Source: Fratercula arctica
Taxonomy: Eukaryota; Chordata; Aves; Charadriiformes; Alcidae
Assembly: GCA_947846985.1 (NCBI GenBank)
Contig: CANTUZ010000002.1
Span: 61,770,563 to 61,834,562 of the forward strand
DNA length: 64,000 nucleotides
Direction of reading: 5' to 3'
Within the stretch, counting starts at the first letter, position 1, and each line of letters opens with the position of its first letter. Shown here piece by piece: positions 53,421 through 64,000 of this stretch. Made by a program: the position numbers and the translations under genes. The notes below the pieces were generated by a model. The model did not search any database and had not been told where the DNA came from. It saw nothing but the letters and a program-made list of their open reading frames with translations.

Positions 53421-53639
53421 CCAGTGACGTGATCGTCATCCTGGGAGCTTGATATGCTTTTGCATATATTGTATCTATTCCATTATTTTCTTTTTATTTT
53501 ATGATTAATATTTCATTAAAGTAGTGTAGTTCCTTCTAAACTCATAAATTTCTCTATCTCTTTTCCTTCTCTCCTTGAGAGAGAGGTGAGGGAGAGTATC
53601 TGTCACTCTTCAATGGCCAGCCCAGCCCAAACCATGACA
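53421..53639 (+). mobile_element. Partial ERV LTR (R-U5 part), plus strand
   Basis: It matches the 3' part of the LTR at 58509-59230. Shared blocks are CATCCTGGGAGCTTGATATG, GTATCTATTCCATTATTTTC, a polyadenylation-type ATTAAA at 53515-53520, TTCTAAACTCATAAATTTCT and a 3' end CCAAACCATGACA at 53639. The U3 half is missing. No primer-binding site follows, so it is a truncated solo LTR. Confidence 0.85.
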
Positions 53640-56600
53640 ATAATCACCAATTTTATAGGAGAGGCAATTCTAGAACAATTATGTTTAAGGATGATTTTAA
53701 AATCAGAAATACATTTGTTTTTTCACTATACAAACACAGTAAGAGATTATTTTGGCATAAAATAGAAAAGATAACATCAGCAGGAAGGAAAGTAGAGGCC
53801 TGGAGAAAATCAATTATTTGCCCAGAAGTGTGAAGTAGATCGTGGAAGTCCTAAGAAGAAAGATTAAACTGCCTGCCAACATGTCCAGCGCCGTATCTGC
53901 TCCAGTTTTAATCTTTCTGATCACATTCAGAATACAGATGAAAAGTATGATCTATGGTGATTAGTAGTGGTGAATTAGTGACAAAGTAGAAATTTGGTAT
54001 TATACATGGTTATTTCTATAGCAGCAAAGTTTTGGGTATTGACAAAAATTGATCCTTACATGAAAAAATGTGATTATTGGCTATATCTGATGTACTCATA
54101 GAGATGTACTATAAAAGGCACTTTTTTTGTGCACAACTGATTCAAGAAATCTGTTTCTCAACAGTTTCCTAGATACCAAAAACATACAGAAGAATTCATT
54201 CACCCACGAGATGTTTGATGCTTTTTCTCTTTCACTAGTGATGAACAAAGGGAAATGAAAGCTATGAACTTAAACACACACACATATACTTGTTTATTCC
54301 AGTTTTATGACATCTTTAATATCAAGAATGAATATTTTAGCAATAAAACTAAAATAAATAAAATAGGCAGCAAAGAGATAGCCATAGAAAGGATAAATAT
54401 ATCAAACTTGAATAACACTACCAATAGAGATAGCTCAGCTATAAAATAATGGTCCTGTTGAGTCATTAGGAGTTCTGTTACTAAAAGAACAAGACTTTAC
54501 CCTTTGATTCTTTATGTTTTAATTCCTGGTGCAGAAAAAATGCACTAATGCATTCATAAAAAAAAATTTAGACATTTTCATTGTATACCTAACTGCTTTT
54601 GAAGAGGGATGGTTTCTTTAATGGGAATCAAGGCATGCCAATACAAAACTTTTACTACTGTTAATTAGCACTTAAATCAGTGGCATTACTTATGTCAGAA
54701 AGTTGTACTCAGCATGGTTAAGTGTTCCTGTACTATGGTCTAAGGGGAGAGATGGGATGGAGAGGAACTAGACTGTGCATGGAATCCAGCAAAGGTCTTA
54801 TGGGCTGATGGTGATGTTACCAGAAACTGTAAAAGGACTGTTACTCTGCACAGATGAGCAAAAATTAACAATAGACATCCTTTATGGATTACACAATTTG
54901 CAAAATAAATATTTCTAACCTATATTGATCCAATGTTTTATTGACAGTATCCTAGAGCAGGAATTGACATTGGACCAGGCTCTTAACAGTTTGAAAAAAA
55001 AAAAAAAAAAATGTAAATCAGCTTACTTTTGAATATTTGACAGGTTAATTCAGCATGTTCAAAAATATCTACAATTATGGCTTGAGTAATACAATTATGT
55101 TTGGAACATAAAAGATAAATGTTGTCTACTCTATGTGACACAGGGATTGTGTATGTGAATGTTTTTCACCATTGGAACAAAATGTATTCTTATAGTACCA
55201 AATTTGAATTTTGATCCTTTCCTAAAAAATCACTACTGGAATACACGTTCTTTAAAATTATTTTTAATTTAAAATATTTGTTAGTGAAGATAAGCTCTTT
55301 TATACTTGGTTTTTGTTTCGTTAAAATGTGGGAAAAGTACCTATCTAATAAAACCAGACATTTGGAAAATTTCTTCAGAGTTTTATGTAACAAAGAAAAA
55401 ACAATCCCACAAGAAAGTATGTTCTTTTTAGCCATCTTTTCTTGGCCTAGTCCTGTCCTGAATATGTGAAACAGATATGATTTATAACCAAATAAATCCA
55501 ACTCATCAAAAATAGAATATACAAAAATAAAATCTATCCTCATTTTCTGCACAGTTACTTATTATCCATTCACTATCTTATTTAGGCTCAAGACTTAGAA
55601 CGTTAGAGTTATCTTCAATTTAACCCTTAAATTTAGGGGTTAACTTTTCTAGCTGATCTGTTCAAAATCAAAGCTAAGCCACATACAAGCTTCAAAAAGT
55701 TTCATCCTGGCATTTCTTCCAGCCCTTCTCCCAAGACCAGTACAATGCACTACAGACAGCAGCTACAACATATCTACAGTAATTATGCAAAGATTTATTG
55801 TGAACTGGCTGGCCTAAGAATGAAGAATAGTTCAGTTGACCCAGAGTGCTGAAGAAGCAGCAGTGTGTTGTTCACTGCTCTGAACCTGTGATATTCAGCT
55901 GCTTATTGCTCCAGGAGGACTGAACAACCATGCTTAGAAGAGGAATGAAACTTGAGTGACTTCCTTGCATAACCTTCATACCAATAATCCAGGTGAAAGA
56001 AATAATGAATAATAAAAGAATCAGCCAAACTGAAGGGAAAGAGGCAGGGATTTGATATGAAAAAAGAAAATTTTAGATATGTAGGGTCCAGGCACTTACA
56101 GAAATGGACTCTTGCTGATGACACTTAGCAAGTAGAAAGAAATCTGTGATGTATGTACAATAGGGATGCACACGTTCCAGCAAAGGTTCCAGAAGTCTTT
56201 GTGGCCTATGACAACAGGCATAGAAGGTATAATGGATAGATTTCACTACTTGTGTTTGTCATGGTAATAGAAGAACTGGTCTCTTAAAGTGAGAATATTT
56301 AGATCTAAAGTCAATACTAGGACTAGTTCAATGGAAAATACACAGGGAAAGAGGATTCAGGGAAGGTAGTATACAATGATAAAACCCAGAACTTTCCATA
56401 AAAAAATGCTATAGAAAAAAAAAAATCTAAGACTAGTATTTGCTAAGTATTCATCTCAAGGAGCAATTTCTATCAGTTTTAGGTAAACATATAGCTATGC
56501 CAGTAAAAGATCGCCAGAGAGTATTTTGTGTTTAAATAACAACTTCCTTGCATTTTTTTGGATTAGTGAATGTATCTGTTTATTTACTGCTACCTATAAG

Positions 56601-58508
56601 GTAGCAGATTTTTAAGTTGTTATTTTACTCTGTAAAGACTATAAAACAGGGCAATCATTATTTAACCCCTGCCTTTGAGGTTTTTTGCAAGTGCTGTAAC
56701 ATTAAGTTAGTGCTTTGCAAAATTTTCAAATGGGAAGGCGTAAACTATGCCATAGAGCATAAAACATAGAGGAGGGGTAAAAAGGAAGACTGAATTTCTG
56801 CCAGAACCAAAAGCGAGTGTTTGTAACTGGAGTTAATTGTTAACAGTTAACAGATGAAAATGGAAGGCTGCAAAATAATAACCACAAAGATAGTGATTAT
56901 TTTTTCTGCAATAAAAATAAATCAAGACTCTGATTCAGTTATATTGGTGACTGTTGCTTGAGTTGCTCTGCCTTGAATTTCCTCAACCCTAAAAGCCTGC
57001 TCCAAAAACCTCATGAGTACAATAGCCATCAGCTCTGAGTTCAGTGGGAATATTAAGCTTTGTTTAATGAACCCTTTTGACAGATGTGGAAGGCCTTGAT
57101 TCAGAGGAATCCTGTACATGACATTAAGAATAGCTATAGCACGTGCTTAAATATGACTATGTTCTTGAAAGTTCTCAAAGTGTGACTGGTTTTTCAAACT
57201 GAGGCTTAGATTTTAAAATATCTGTTTCCAGGGAAACAGACCAAAAAGTGTACATTGAAAGACCCCATAACATATGTCAGCAAAGAATTAGATTAGATTT
57301 GGGCAGTAAGCCTCATGAGATATGAACCATTTTTCTCTAGATATTCCTACAGAGTATTTCTGGTTTTCCCCCAAAGCAATTATGTTCTGTGCAGTAGAAA
57401 GATCTGAGCTTCTCCTCCAGCACTCGAGGAACATCACATAAAGCCAGGAAGAGACAAATTCAAACAGAAGAAGGTAACTCTACAGCATATATATTTGTAG
57501 AAGTTTTTGCCAAAGCAAACTAGGGATCCTAGAGGTTTACATGGGCCGAAACGGGAAACTTGAAAAGAATGTGAAAAAGAAAATTGTTACATTTAACTAA
57601 ACATGCAGAAACCACATCAGGCTTAGGAAATCCCTGATCTCAAACTATTTGGAGGCTGGGACAATAATACAGAGTACTATTGCACTGTTCTTACGCTTTC
57701 CTAGGCTGATAGCTGTTGTTGGAGATGGAATGCTGAGTTGGATAGACATTTCCTCTTACAAATATTCACATTTCTATGTTCATAATTGTATGCTGCCACA
57801 CAATAGTTAAAAGTAATTTGCCAGACTATAGACTTTTGGCTGAATTAAGGGTAGATAACACCTACCCAGTTTCAGACACTCTACCACCCAGCTAATTACA
57901 TTGACAATAACAATTATTTGAAATAACAAGCATTCAATACCTCAAGACAATAAATTTTAAATTAAATATTTCATATTCCATTATTCTGCTTCCAATGCAA
58001 CTAGCTATACACTAGATATCATCTACAAAAGAAAGCGCTTGCTTTACTGTGATGTATTACTAAACTAGGGTAAACTAGGTGGGTTAGGGAGATGGGAATA
58101 TGCATTTCACAGTAATTTTCTAACCTTTTTAACCAGAGTTTGTAGTTCATATCTAAGCATTGATTCATCAAAAGATGTAAGCAATGCTCAACTCTAAACA
58201 CACTTAAAAACTTACTGACTTAAAAATCACTATGTACTTTGCTGAATAAATAAGATCTTAAGCTTAAACTAAGCTTTCCCTTACTATCTTTCTGAAAAAG
58301 GGACCATGAGTCATTAAATACGATTCTTCGTTATAGATATCATATCCTCATAACTGTCCACAGACCATCAATTAAGTCCAGAAAGAAATAAGGAAAACAT
58401 TAAGATACAAAGAGCAAAAAACATCTTTTTTGCAATGTAAGGCAACTTAAATTAAGAATTCCTAGAATAGCAGCAGTTGTATATTTTACTGTGTCCTCTG
58501 GAAAACAG
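53640..58508. other. Unannotated AT-rich DNA between two same-strand LTRs
   Basis: It contains an A-rich tract at 54994-55011 and chance frames up to 120 codons (55190-55552, minus). No gag, pol or env-like motif, primer-binding site or polypurine tract was found, so it is not the body of a provirus. Confidence 0.55.
54994..55011. repeat. A-rich tract
   Basis: A homopolymeric A run of about 18, after CAGTTTG. Confidence 0.8.
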
Positions 58509-58842
58509 TGTCCTGGTTTGAGGTAGAACAGAACCAACTTTCTGTTCAGCAATTTTATTTCTTAGCTAGGCCTCTTCTAACTCTCTGAAATTAATAGCAT
58601 GTTGTGTCTAAAGCGGTTCGTTCAGAGTGATAAGACAGTTTGTGCCAAGGAGTGGTATGCAGAAAGGCTCTCGCTTATACTTATTGCTATAACAACCAAG
58701 GTCAGCTAATTTCGTTATTTGCCCCATTAGAGGGTCGGAAGCAGAAAAGCGTAGAGGGGTCCCACCTGCAGGGAGGAGTGGACAGGACGGGTGACCCAAA
58801 ATTGACCAACAGGGTATTCCATCCCATCTGCCCCATGCTCAT

Positions 58843-58850
58843 TATAAAAG
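58843..58850 (+). promoter_or_regulatory. LTR TATA box
   Basis: TATAAAAG within the LTR, about 335 bp from its start and about 255 bp before the ATTAAA signal. It is the expected core promoter of the retroviral transcript. In the 9.3 kb copy the same site reads TGTAAAAG. Confidence 0.7.
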
Positions 58851-59102
58851 CTGAGGGATCAAAGGGTCAGCTCTCTTCCTTCAATGGCTGACATTCGAGG
58901 AGAACCCTGCCTGTTCATCTGCCTTTGATCCCGGTCCGTGTGTTCCTGACTCCAACTCTGGAACCTGGTTCCCATCCGTCGCTGAGTCCAGCCTGGGACT
59001 TCCCCAGTGCCTGCTGGTGACATCATCCTGGGAACTTAATACAGTTTTGTATATACTGTATCTATTTCATTATTTTCCTTTTTATCTTATTCTTCGTATT
59101 TC

Positions 59103-59108
59103 ATTAAA
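59103..59108 (+). promoter_or_regulatory. LTR polyadenylation signal (ATTAAA)
   Basis: ATTAAA sits in a block (TTTCATTAAAGTAGT) conserved with the LTR fragment at 53511-53525, at the place where the R region is expected to end. ATTAAA is the commonest variant of the AATAAA signal. Confidence 0.55.
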
Positions 59109-59230
59109 GTAGTTTAGTTTCTTCTAAACTCATAAACCTCTCTGTATCTCCCCTCCTCCTCTCCATGCATGAGAGGCTTGGGGGGAGCATCTGTTGCTGG
59201 CCACTGGCCAATTTGGCCAAAACCACAGCA

Positions 59231-62200
59231 ATCACAGAGTTCCTACTTCCACTGCGGTTATGGAGGCATCACTCTATTCCTATGGGATGATTTAAGAGGA
59301 AGCCCTAGTTAGTTTTGTATTTTTCAAACTTTGCTATTTAACCTATTTTCCCTTCTAACTTTCCTTCATAATATTGAGCTACTTATTAGTTAAGTTACTC
59401 AGTGAAACTATGCCTTCATCTCCTAATGACGCTATCAGTATTTAGTTTAATTCTGCAATGCATTTTTTGAAGTATTACCTATGAAATCTGGTCTGCAAAA
59501 TAAGGTCGTCTTGTCCAGTGTTCACATGTGTATAACTCCCAATGAGATGGAGAGACCACAGGAGGTTCAGTGTCATCTGCTAGAAACATGATGACATTTG
59601 GAAGACAGGGTGGGAGGAAAGTATGTTACTCAGGAAATTTATTATTTTATGGCTTACCAAGATGACCCTGATCCTGAGATCAGTGTTAGCTTATCCAATC
59701 TGCTGTAACAGAATTTCACAGATCTTTTCTTTTTTCCCCTTTGAAACTATTGCTGCAAAGGACTGGACTAACATAATTTATTTTCGTTTATTTTTACATT
59801 TTTTATTTTTCATTAGAAATTTATTGATATTACTAAAAGCATGTCTGTTACTCAGATTTATTCATCTACAGTTTCTTGTCTCCGCACTAATCCCTTGCTT
59901 AAACAATGAATTTATCTTCATTTTCCTCTGGTCCTCTAATGCCTCTGATTATTTCTTGAGAAGCCATTAAAAAAATATCTATTAGTGAACAATCTCTTCT
60001 GTTGCCATCTTTAGATTTTAGGGTGAATAACCCATATGGCTTTGGAGTTCAGCCTGTCTTTAGAAATATTTAGTTATGGCAGACTTGTCCAAGTGTGATT
60101 CCTAGTGTTCTCAATTGATTTTTAGGGAAAATGTCTGTTGGTGTATCCAGTCACATGTTGATGGGGAGAGAGTGAGAAGCCAGCTCCCGCCACCATTGCA
60201 AAACATTGAGTGCATGCTCAACTGCAGAATGATCTGAGGGAGGAGATGACTATAATCCCTCTAGTCTCCAGGAAATCCTTTTTAGTATATGAGAGAGTGA
60301 GAGAGAAATTGTTGCTAAAAATATGTTTATCCTCCTCTCTTTCTAAAGCAACCAAGGGCAATCTGATTCTCAATGAGACTATCTAAGGAAAAAGTCCCAG
60401 TTCCATGAAGATTTGTTTAGGTCCCAAGCATCTTTGAGTAAGGACGTTTAGGAGTTGAACACTTAACATTCTACCACAATGAAGGGGAAGAATGAGATAG
60501 CTCGTTGATAGTCCTTTCCAGTGAAGACTAAATATGCCAACCAACAGGAGAAGAAAGGGTTCCTCTGAGTTTACTTAGAGGGATTCTCCTGTATATTCCA
60601 TGGATGGCTTTTACATTGTATTTGGTAAAATTTTGTTTTCCTTTAAATAAAGAAATATTTTGTTTCAGGATTTGGAACTGGACTCGGATTTTCTTCTCTC
60701 AGTAGAATGCCCTAACAACTATGTAATGGATTTCAGTGCTTCTCTGGTTGCTTTCATTAAAGTTGTGCCAAAAAAAGGAAGGTCTTGCCAATAGCTTGGC
60801 AATTAGGTTTCTCTTCTGAGAACTCCAATTCTTTCTTAGAGTTTTCATGTCTTGATTAAGTGCTAAATATTTGATAAAGCAAAAGGCAAGGGCAACAGTC
60901 ACTACCTTCTGGAGTACTGTAACAAATCTTCCCAAATTTAATAGGCTGTATTTGGCATCCAGACAGATCACTATCATCAAGTTGTTGGTTTTTTTTTCCT
61001 AACATATTCAGTCCCTCTCTGGAATCAGGTGATAAACCTGGAATCAGGAGCATGTCACAACAAAACATATCTTGATCCTTTATGCAAAACTGAGGATGTG
61101 AAAACTCCAAGTGCTGAGAAGGGGCCGGAGTAGAGGGAAAGTAGTGAACAGCAGCTGTTGACGAAGCTACATCTAAGACAAAGCTTCTTATGCTGACGGA
61201 GATATGCATAAAATCTAGCTATGCATGAAATCTTTGCCTTAAACCAATATGGGGTTTCTAGACTTACTCCTGAAATCTGTTTGAGAGGCAATGAGGACTC
61301 TGTTGTGAGAACAGGGTTATTCTGGAGATATCCCTTTTACTCAGAGACTTTTGCCGCGATAATAATGAAGAAGAAAGTGCAGGAAGAATAATAGCTCACT
61401 TTCCTTCAGCAGAAGTAAAATAGTTCCTGGGTAAAATGCCTCATCATAGTCCTCCCAAAATCTATCTAAATAAATTATTACATTGCAAAGAGTCATCACA
61501 TCACAGCATTAAAAAAACCCCTGAATCTACTTATGCCATCCTACTCATATTTTCATACTTCATCCAGGAGGAAAAAAAGGAATCGAACTTTAAAAGGATT
61601 AACGTATAGAATTATCTAAAATTATGCATTACATAAAAGCAAAATATTTCTGAAACAACAATTCTATTAAAATTTTGCTAAAATATATAAGCAAAAAGAA
61701 AAGCTAAATCTCGTAATCGCAGCACAGAACATAAAATGTAAACAAATACTCATTAAGATGAAACAGAACTGAGGAAACAAATGAAATTATTCAATGTTCA
61801 AAGAAGCTGAGCATATTTTAGTTGTAGGCTATCATCTCAATGAAACCTAAACCTTTTTGCTGAAACTGAGGAGTATTGATATGGCCAGTTATTCTTCCTC
61901 AGCAGCTGTGTCCAACACATCCATTGGAGGATAGTAATTGCTTAAACCAGTCTGGCTGAATTTGAAAAAACACTGCCATCTATACCTTTAGGTTAAGTTC
62001 CAGCCTTAGGTGCTGATTGTCTGCCAGTAGAAATGCCAGGACTGTGTATAATATACCTCTTTGCCATCCTGATGAAAGGCCATCTAGAAAAACTCCAACT
62101 TTTCCCATTGGGGCAGAATCTCTTCTCCTCCTCCTGAAGAGAATTTCTGAAAAATTTTCCAACAATCCAAAGTACATTTAAAAAAGGACTGTAGGGAGGA

Positions 62201-63400
62201 GGTATTCTGTGCATTGTTCCAGTCTGTACTTAGATCAATAATTCTAGTTTACATAACTATGGCATAGAGACCAGTGGAAACTATCTTCAAAAACATGGAC
62301 ACAGTCATAGCAAACTGTTTCTGGACACCATGGTGATGAATACTGAATTGTCCAAGAAAATTATTAAGATCCATGATTAAAAGATAATACTGAGTAAACG
62401 AAATATAAGGAAACATGTTTTCTCATATATCTAATTGTTTGGAACGCAATGTTAGTTTCAGAGCACGTGAAAGCTCTAGTATGAACCTTTTATCTGTTAT
62501 TTGAATTAAACCATGTGGATCTTGGTTCTGTTACAGCATCTTGTCTTTTAAATATAACAGACAACAACATTTTTCTGTACAGGCTTCTAGCAGTCTGATA
62601 TATTCTATAGTGCTTGCAGGTAAGTTTTATATCAGGCAGACTGTGTAAATGGAAGTTTTGTACAGAACTCAGCCTAAACAAAGTTCCAGATAGGAAGTGA
62701 AGAATGTGGGGAGAAGAACTTGGGAAGAAAGGATATTTCAGTCTTTTTTTCCAAGAAGCTTGAGTTTTAAGAGAGCACAAAGACAAAAATTGAAGGATAA
62801 ATAGCACCTTTAAAATAAAATATTTGTTATGGAATCAAGTCGCAAATTAAATGTTGGATAAACAGGAAAATAAACTTTTGAACAAAACAGCTGACTGTTT
62901 TACAGTGGCAGATTATATGCACATCCAACCTACTGACTTTTGCTTGGCAATTTAGCAAAGCTGAAATGACAACAACTGTTGTCTGTCTGCAAGGAGGTAG
63001 AAATGACTGTGTCTCAGGGCTTGGAGGAGAGCCTCTTGAAGCAGATGGTCAGATCATCAGTGTTAAAGTCTTACCCATGTGCTTCCATTGCCTGCATTTG
63101 CCTTCTGCTAGCCTCTACATTTGTAAATTCATAGAGCAAGGAAAATTTTTTTGTTTGGTTGGGTTTTTTTCTTTTTTTTTTTTTTTTTTTTTTTTTAGCA
63201 GAATAAAGACTGTTTTAAATGTCTTTTTCTTTTCATATAGTACCTTTATCAGAGTGCTAGGTAACAGCTCTGGAAATCAGAGGTATTTTTTCAATGTGCC
63301 TCATGCTCCAAAGAGCTCTCAAAATTAATTAATTAAATAATTCACTTGAGTGTCACAGCATTTTCATTTAGGCTGTGCCAAGCTTAAGGAGATTACTCAT
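59231..63400. other. Unannotated AT-rich DNA
   Basis: No gene or transposon recognised. Frames such as 59623-59970 (plus, 115 codons, very hydrophobic because of T-rich DNA) and 60856-61209 (minus) have no motif. A T-rich tract lies near the right end. Confidence 0.55.
63172..63196. repeat. T homopolymer tract
   Basis: A run of about 25 T, 200 bp left of the ERV. On the minus strand it would be a poly(A) tail, but no retroposon body is recognisable upstream on that strand. Confidence 0.85.
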
Positions 63401-63464
63401 TGTCCTGGTTCCGGCAGGGACAGGGTTAAGTATTCCATGCCATGTGAGCCACGCCCACCCTGAG

Positions 63465-63472
63465 ATTAAAAG
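63465..63472 (+). promoter_or_regulatory. Candidate TATA-like box of the ERV LTR
   Basis: ATTAAAAG just before the G+C-rich block. It stands where the TATA box should be, but it is not canonical. Transcription would start in or near the CpG-rich stretch downstream. Confidence 0.45.
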
Positions 63473-63675
63473 GAGGGAGGGGGCGAGCAGTCGGGTTCGG
63501 AGCGGGCTGGCGCGTCCCGGGGCCGGACCGGCGGGGAGCGGCGGGGAGCGGCGGTTCCGTATTCGCGTCTGTATATTTCTCTGTCGGTGTTATTGTTGTT
63601 GTTTTCTTGTTCCCTTTGCTGTTCTGTTAAACTGCCTTTGTCTCAACCCACGAGTTTTGCCTTTTTCTTCTGATC

Positions 63676-63692
63676 CTTCCCGTACCGGGAAG
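63676..63692 (+). other. U5 hairpin
   Basis: CTTCCCG, loop TAC, CGGGAAG: a perfect 7-bp stem with a 3-base loop, about 60 bp before the primer-binding site. In retroviral RNAs, U5 hairpins next to the PBS help primer placement; that role here is an inference. Confidence 0.6.
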
Positions 63693-63754
63693 CGCTGGGC
63701 GAGTGACACGTGGTTCTTTGTTGCCATCTGAGGCCAAACCACGACAGTCCTTTT

Positions 63755-63772
63755 TGGCGCCCAACGTGGGGC
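63755..63772 (+). other. Primer-binding site, tRNA-Lys type
   Basis: TGGCGCCCAACGTGGGGC, 18 nt, is the well-known complement of the 3' end of tRNA-Lys(1,2), as used by Mason-Pfizer monkey virus and other betaretrovirus-like elements. It starts 8 nt after the LTR end, somewhat further than the 2-3 nt typical of exogenous retroviruses. No base appears decayed. Confidence 0.9.
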
Positions 63773-63827
63773 TCGAAGGGTTGAGACAACGACAGAATCT
63801 AACTAGAGCTTGAAAAAACGAATTTGT

Positions 63828-63836
63828 TAGGTAAAT
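63828..63836 (+). promoter_or_regulatory. Candidate 5' splice donor of the ERV leader
   Basis: TAG|GTAAAT, with the cut after 63830, fits the donor consensus (AG|GTRAGT) in six of eight places. It lies 58 nt after the PBS, where the major splice donor of a simple retrovirus is expected. Confidence 0.45.
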
Positions 63837-63850
63837 AGTCACCAGTCACT

Positions 63851-64000
63851 ATGTTGCTTAGTTTGTTCTCATGGCTGTGTTATGTAAACTCCTATGTGTT
63901 TTATGCACTCCCTGTGATGATATTTGTTACTTCTGGGAGGGGGATGAGGATTATCATTTTGCTGTCCTGTGCAATATCGGCTTATGATATGATAACATCA
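63851..64000 (+). CDS. Open hydrophobic frame in ERV leader (partial)
   Basis: ATG at 63851 (A at -3) opens a frame of 50 codons that is still open at the window edge. The first residues are MLLSLFSWLCY, a strongly hydrophobic start. A second hydrophobic run rich in Ile, Leu and Ala (IIILLSCAISA) lies around residues 34-44, with a short Gly/Arg-containing stretch between them. This does not look like a retroviral Gag start, which usually begins Met-Gly for myristoylation. It could be a short leader ORF, a signal-anchor-like peptide, or chance in T-rich DNA. Confidence 0.3.
   Translation, partial: MLLSLFSWLCYVNSYVFYALPVMIFVTSGRGMRIIILLSCAISAYDMITS

Larger units (their letters stand above)
58509..59230 (+). 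mobile_element. Full-length solo ERV LTR, plus strand
   Basis: About 722 bp, starting TGTCCTGGTTTGAGG and ending GGCCAAAACCACAGCA. It has the order expected of an LTR: U3, a TATA box, a polyadenylation-type ATTAAA, and U5 with the short inverted GGCCA blocks near the end. The same family is found at 9272-9712 (minus) and 53421-53639 (plus). No primer-binding site follows and no retroviral coding lies to the left, so recombination between the two LTRs probably removed the body. No clear target-site duplication is seen (AACAG on the left, ATCAC on the right), so one end may have mutated or be misplaced by a few bases. Confidence 0.88.
63401..63746 (+). mobile_element. 5' LTR of an endogenous retrovirus
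   Basis: About 346 bp, from TGTCCTGGTTCCGGCAGG to GGCCAAACCACGACA. The ends form a short inverted repeat (TGTCCTGG with CCACGACA, 7 of 8 matching). Its layout parallels the 58.5 kb LTR family (GTATAT block, a TTAAA block, CTCAACCCACGAG versus CTAAACTCATAAA, GGCCAAA at the end), so the two are probably related. It is far richer in CpG: about 18 CpG between 63481 and 63590. A CACGCCCACC motif at about 63450-63459 resembles Sp1/KLF sites. A primer-binding site follows, so this is the 5' LTR of an element with internal sequence. Confidence 0.9.
63747..64000 (+). mobile_element. ERV internal region, leader (continues beyond window)
   Basis: It begins directly after the LTR with GTCCTTT and the primer-binding site, then an untranslated leader. 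A provirus or its remnant should follow to the right: gag, pro-pol, perhaps env, and a 3' LTR. Lys-type primer use is typical of ERVK/betaretrovirus-like (class II) elements. None of the coding genes is inside the window, so class assignment rests on the PBS alone. Confidence 0.85.

Noticed and set aside
53640..58508. Two same-strand LTRs of one family 4.9 kb apart, as in a provirus
   Set aside because: The left LTR is only the 3' half, no primer-binding site follows it, no polypurine tract precedes the right one, and no gag-, pol- or env-like motif was found between them.
59623..59970. Very hydrophobic 115-codon frame, membrane-protein-like
   Set aside because: Hydrophobicity follows from T-rich codons; no signal, no family pattern, no exon borders.
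63172..63196. T tract as the tail of a minus-strand retrocopy
   Set aside because: No gene-like or SINE-like body is present upstream on the minus strand and no target-site duplication was seen.
63375..63731. 118-codon frame through the ERV LTR
   Set aside because: It covers noncoding LTR sequence (U3, R and U5); the Arg/Gly/Ala-rich middle comes from the CpG-rich block.

Overview
This window looks like bird nuclear DNA, from an AT-rich stretch with few or no genes: a gene desert or part of a very long intron. Three things support this. The dominant interspersed repeats are CR1 LINEs, with the avian-type ORF2 protein and 3' tails built of ATTCTATG-like octamers. The only other clear transposons are LTRs of the avian endogenous-retrovirus kind (TGTCCTGGTT...CCACGACA). 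No mammalian repeats (L1, Alu-like SINEs) were seen. No exon of a cellular protein-coding gene, no tRNA or rRNA gene and no CRISPR array could be supported. Almost all open frames outside the transposons are short, lack recognisable domains and look like chance openings.

Layout. 1-1858: unannotated AT-rich DNA. 1859-4958: a long, decayed CR1 (+) whose 3' third is present twice in tandem. 4959-9271: unannotated. 9272-9712: solo retroviral LTR (-). 12347-13976: a CR1 (-) that has lost the reverse-transcriptase core. 13977-24694: mostly unannotated. 24695-25986: a second CR1 (+) of the same type as the first. 28880-29346: a short CR1 3' end (+), a close relative of the one at 12.3 kb but inverted. 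31949-32097: a CR1 tail (-). 32098-49224: about 17 kb with only simple repeats and small tandem duplications. 49615-49703: a CR1 tail (+). 49868-52940: the longest CR1 (+), which still carries the end of ORF1 and most of ORF2 in broken form. 53421-53639 and 58509-59230: LTRs (+) of the same family as the 9.3 kb one. 63401-64000: a young-looking, CpG-rich LTR followed by a tRNA-Lys-type primer-binding site, that is, the 5' end of an endogenous retrovirus that runs off the window.

There is no operon-like cooperation between genes here. The coherent story is one of transposon history: two CR1 types and one group of related LTRs, landing repeatedly and decaying to different degrees. The most notable points are (i) two CR1 copies at different loci that share the same in-frame stop codons, (ii) a tandem duplication inside one CR1, and (iii) the ERV entering at the right edge with preserved CpGs, a perfect PBS, a candidate splice donor and an open hydrophobic reading frame. 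I did not find a convincing new biological system.
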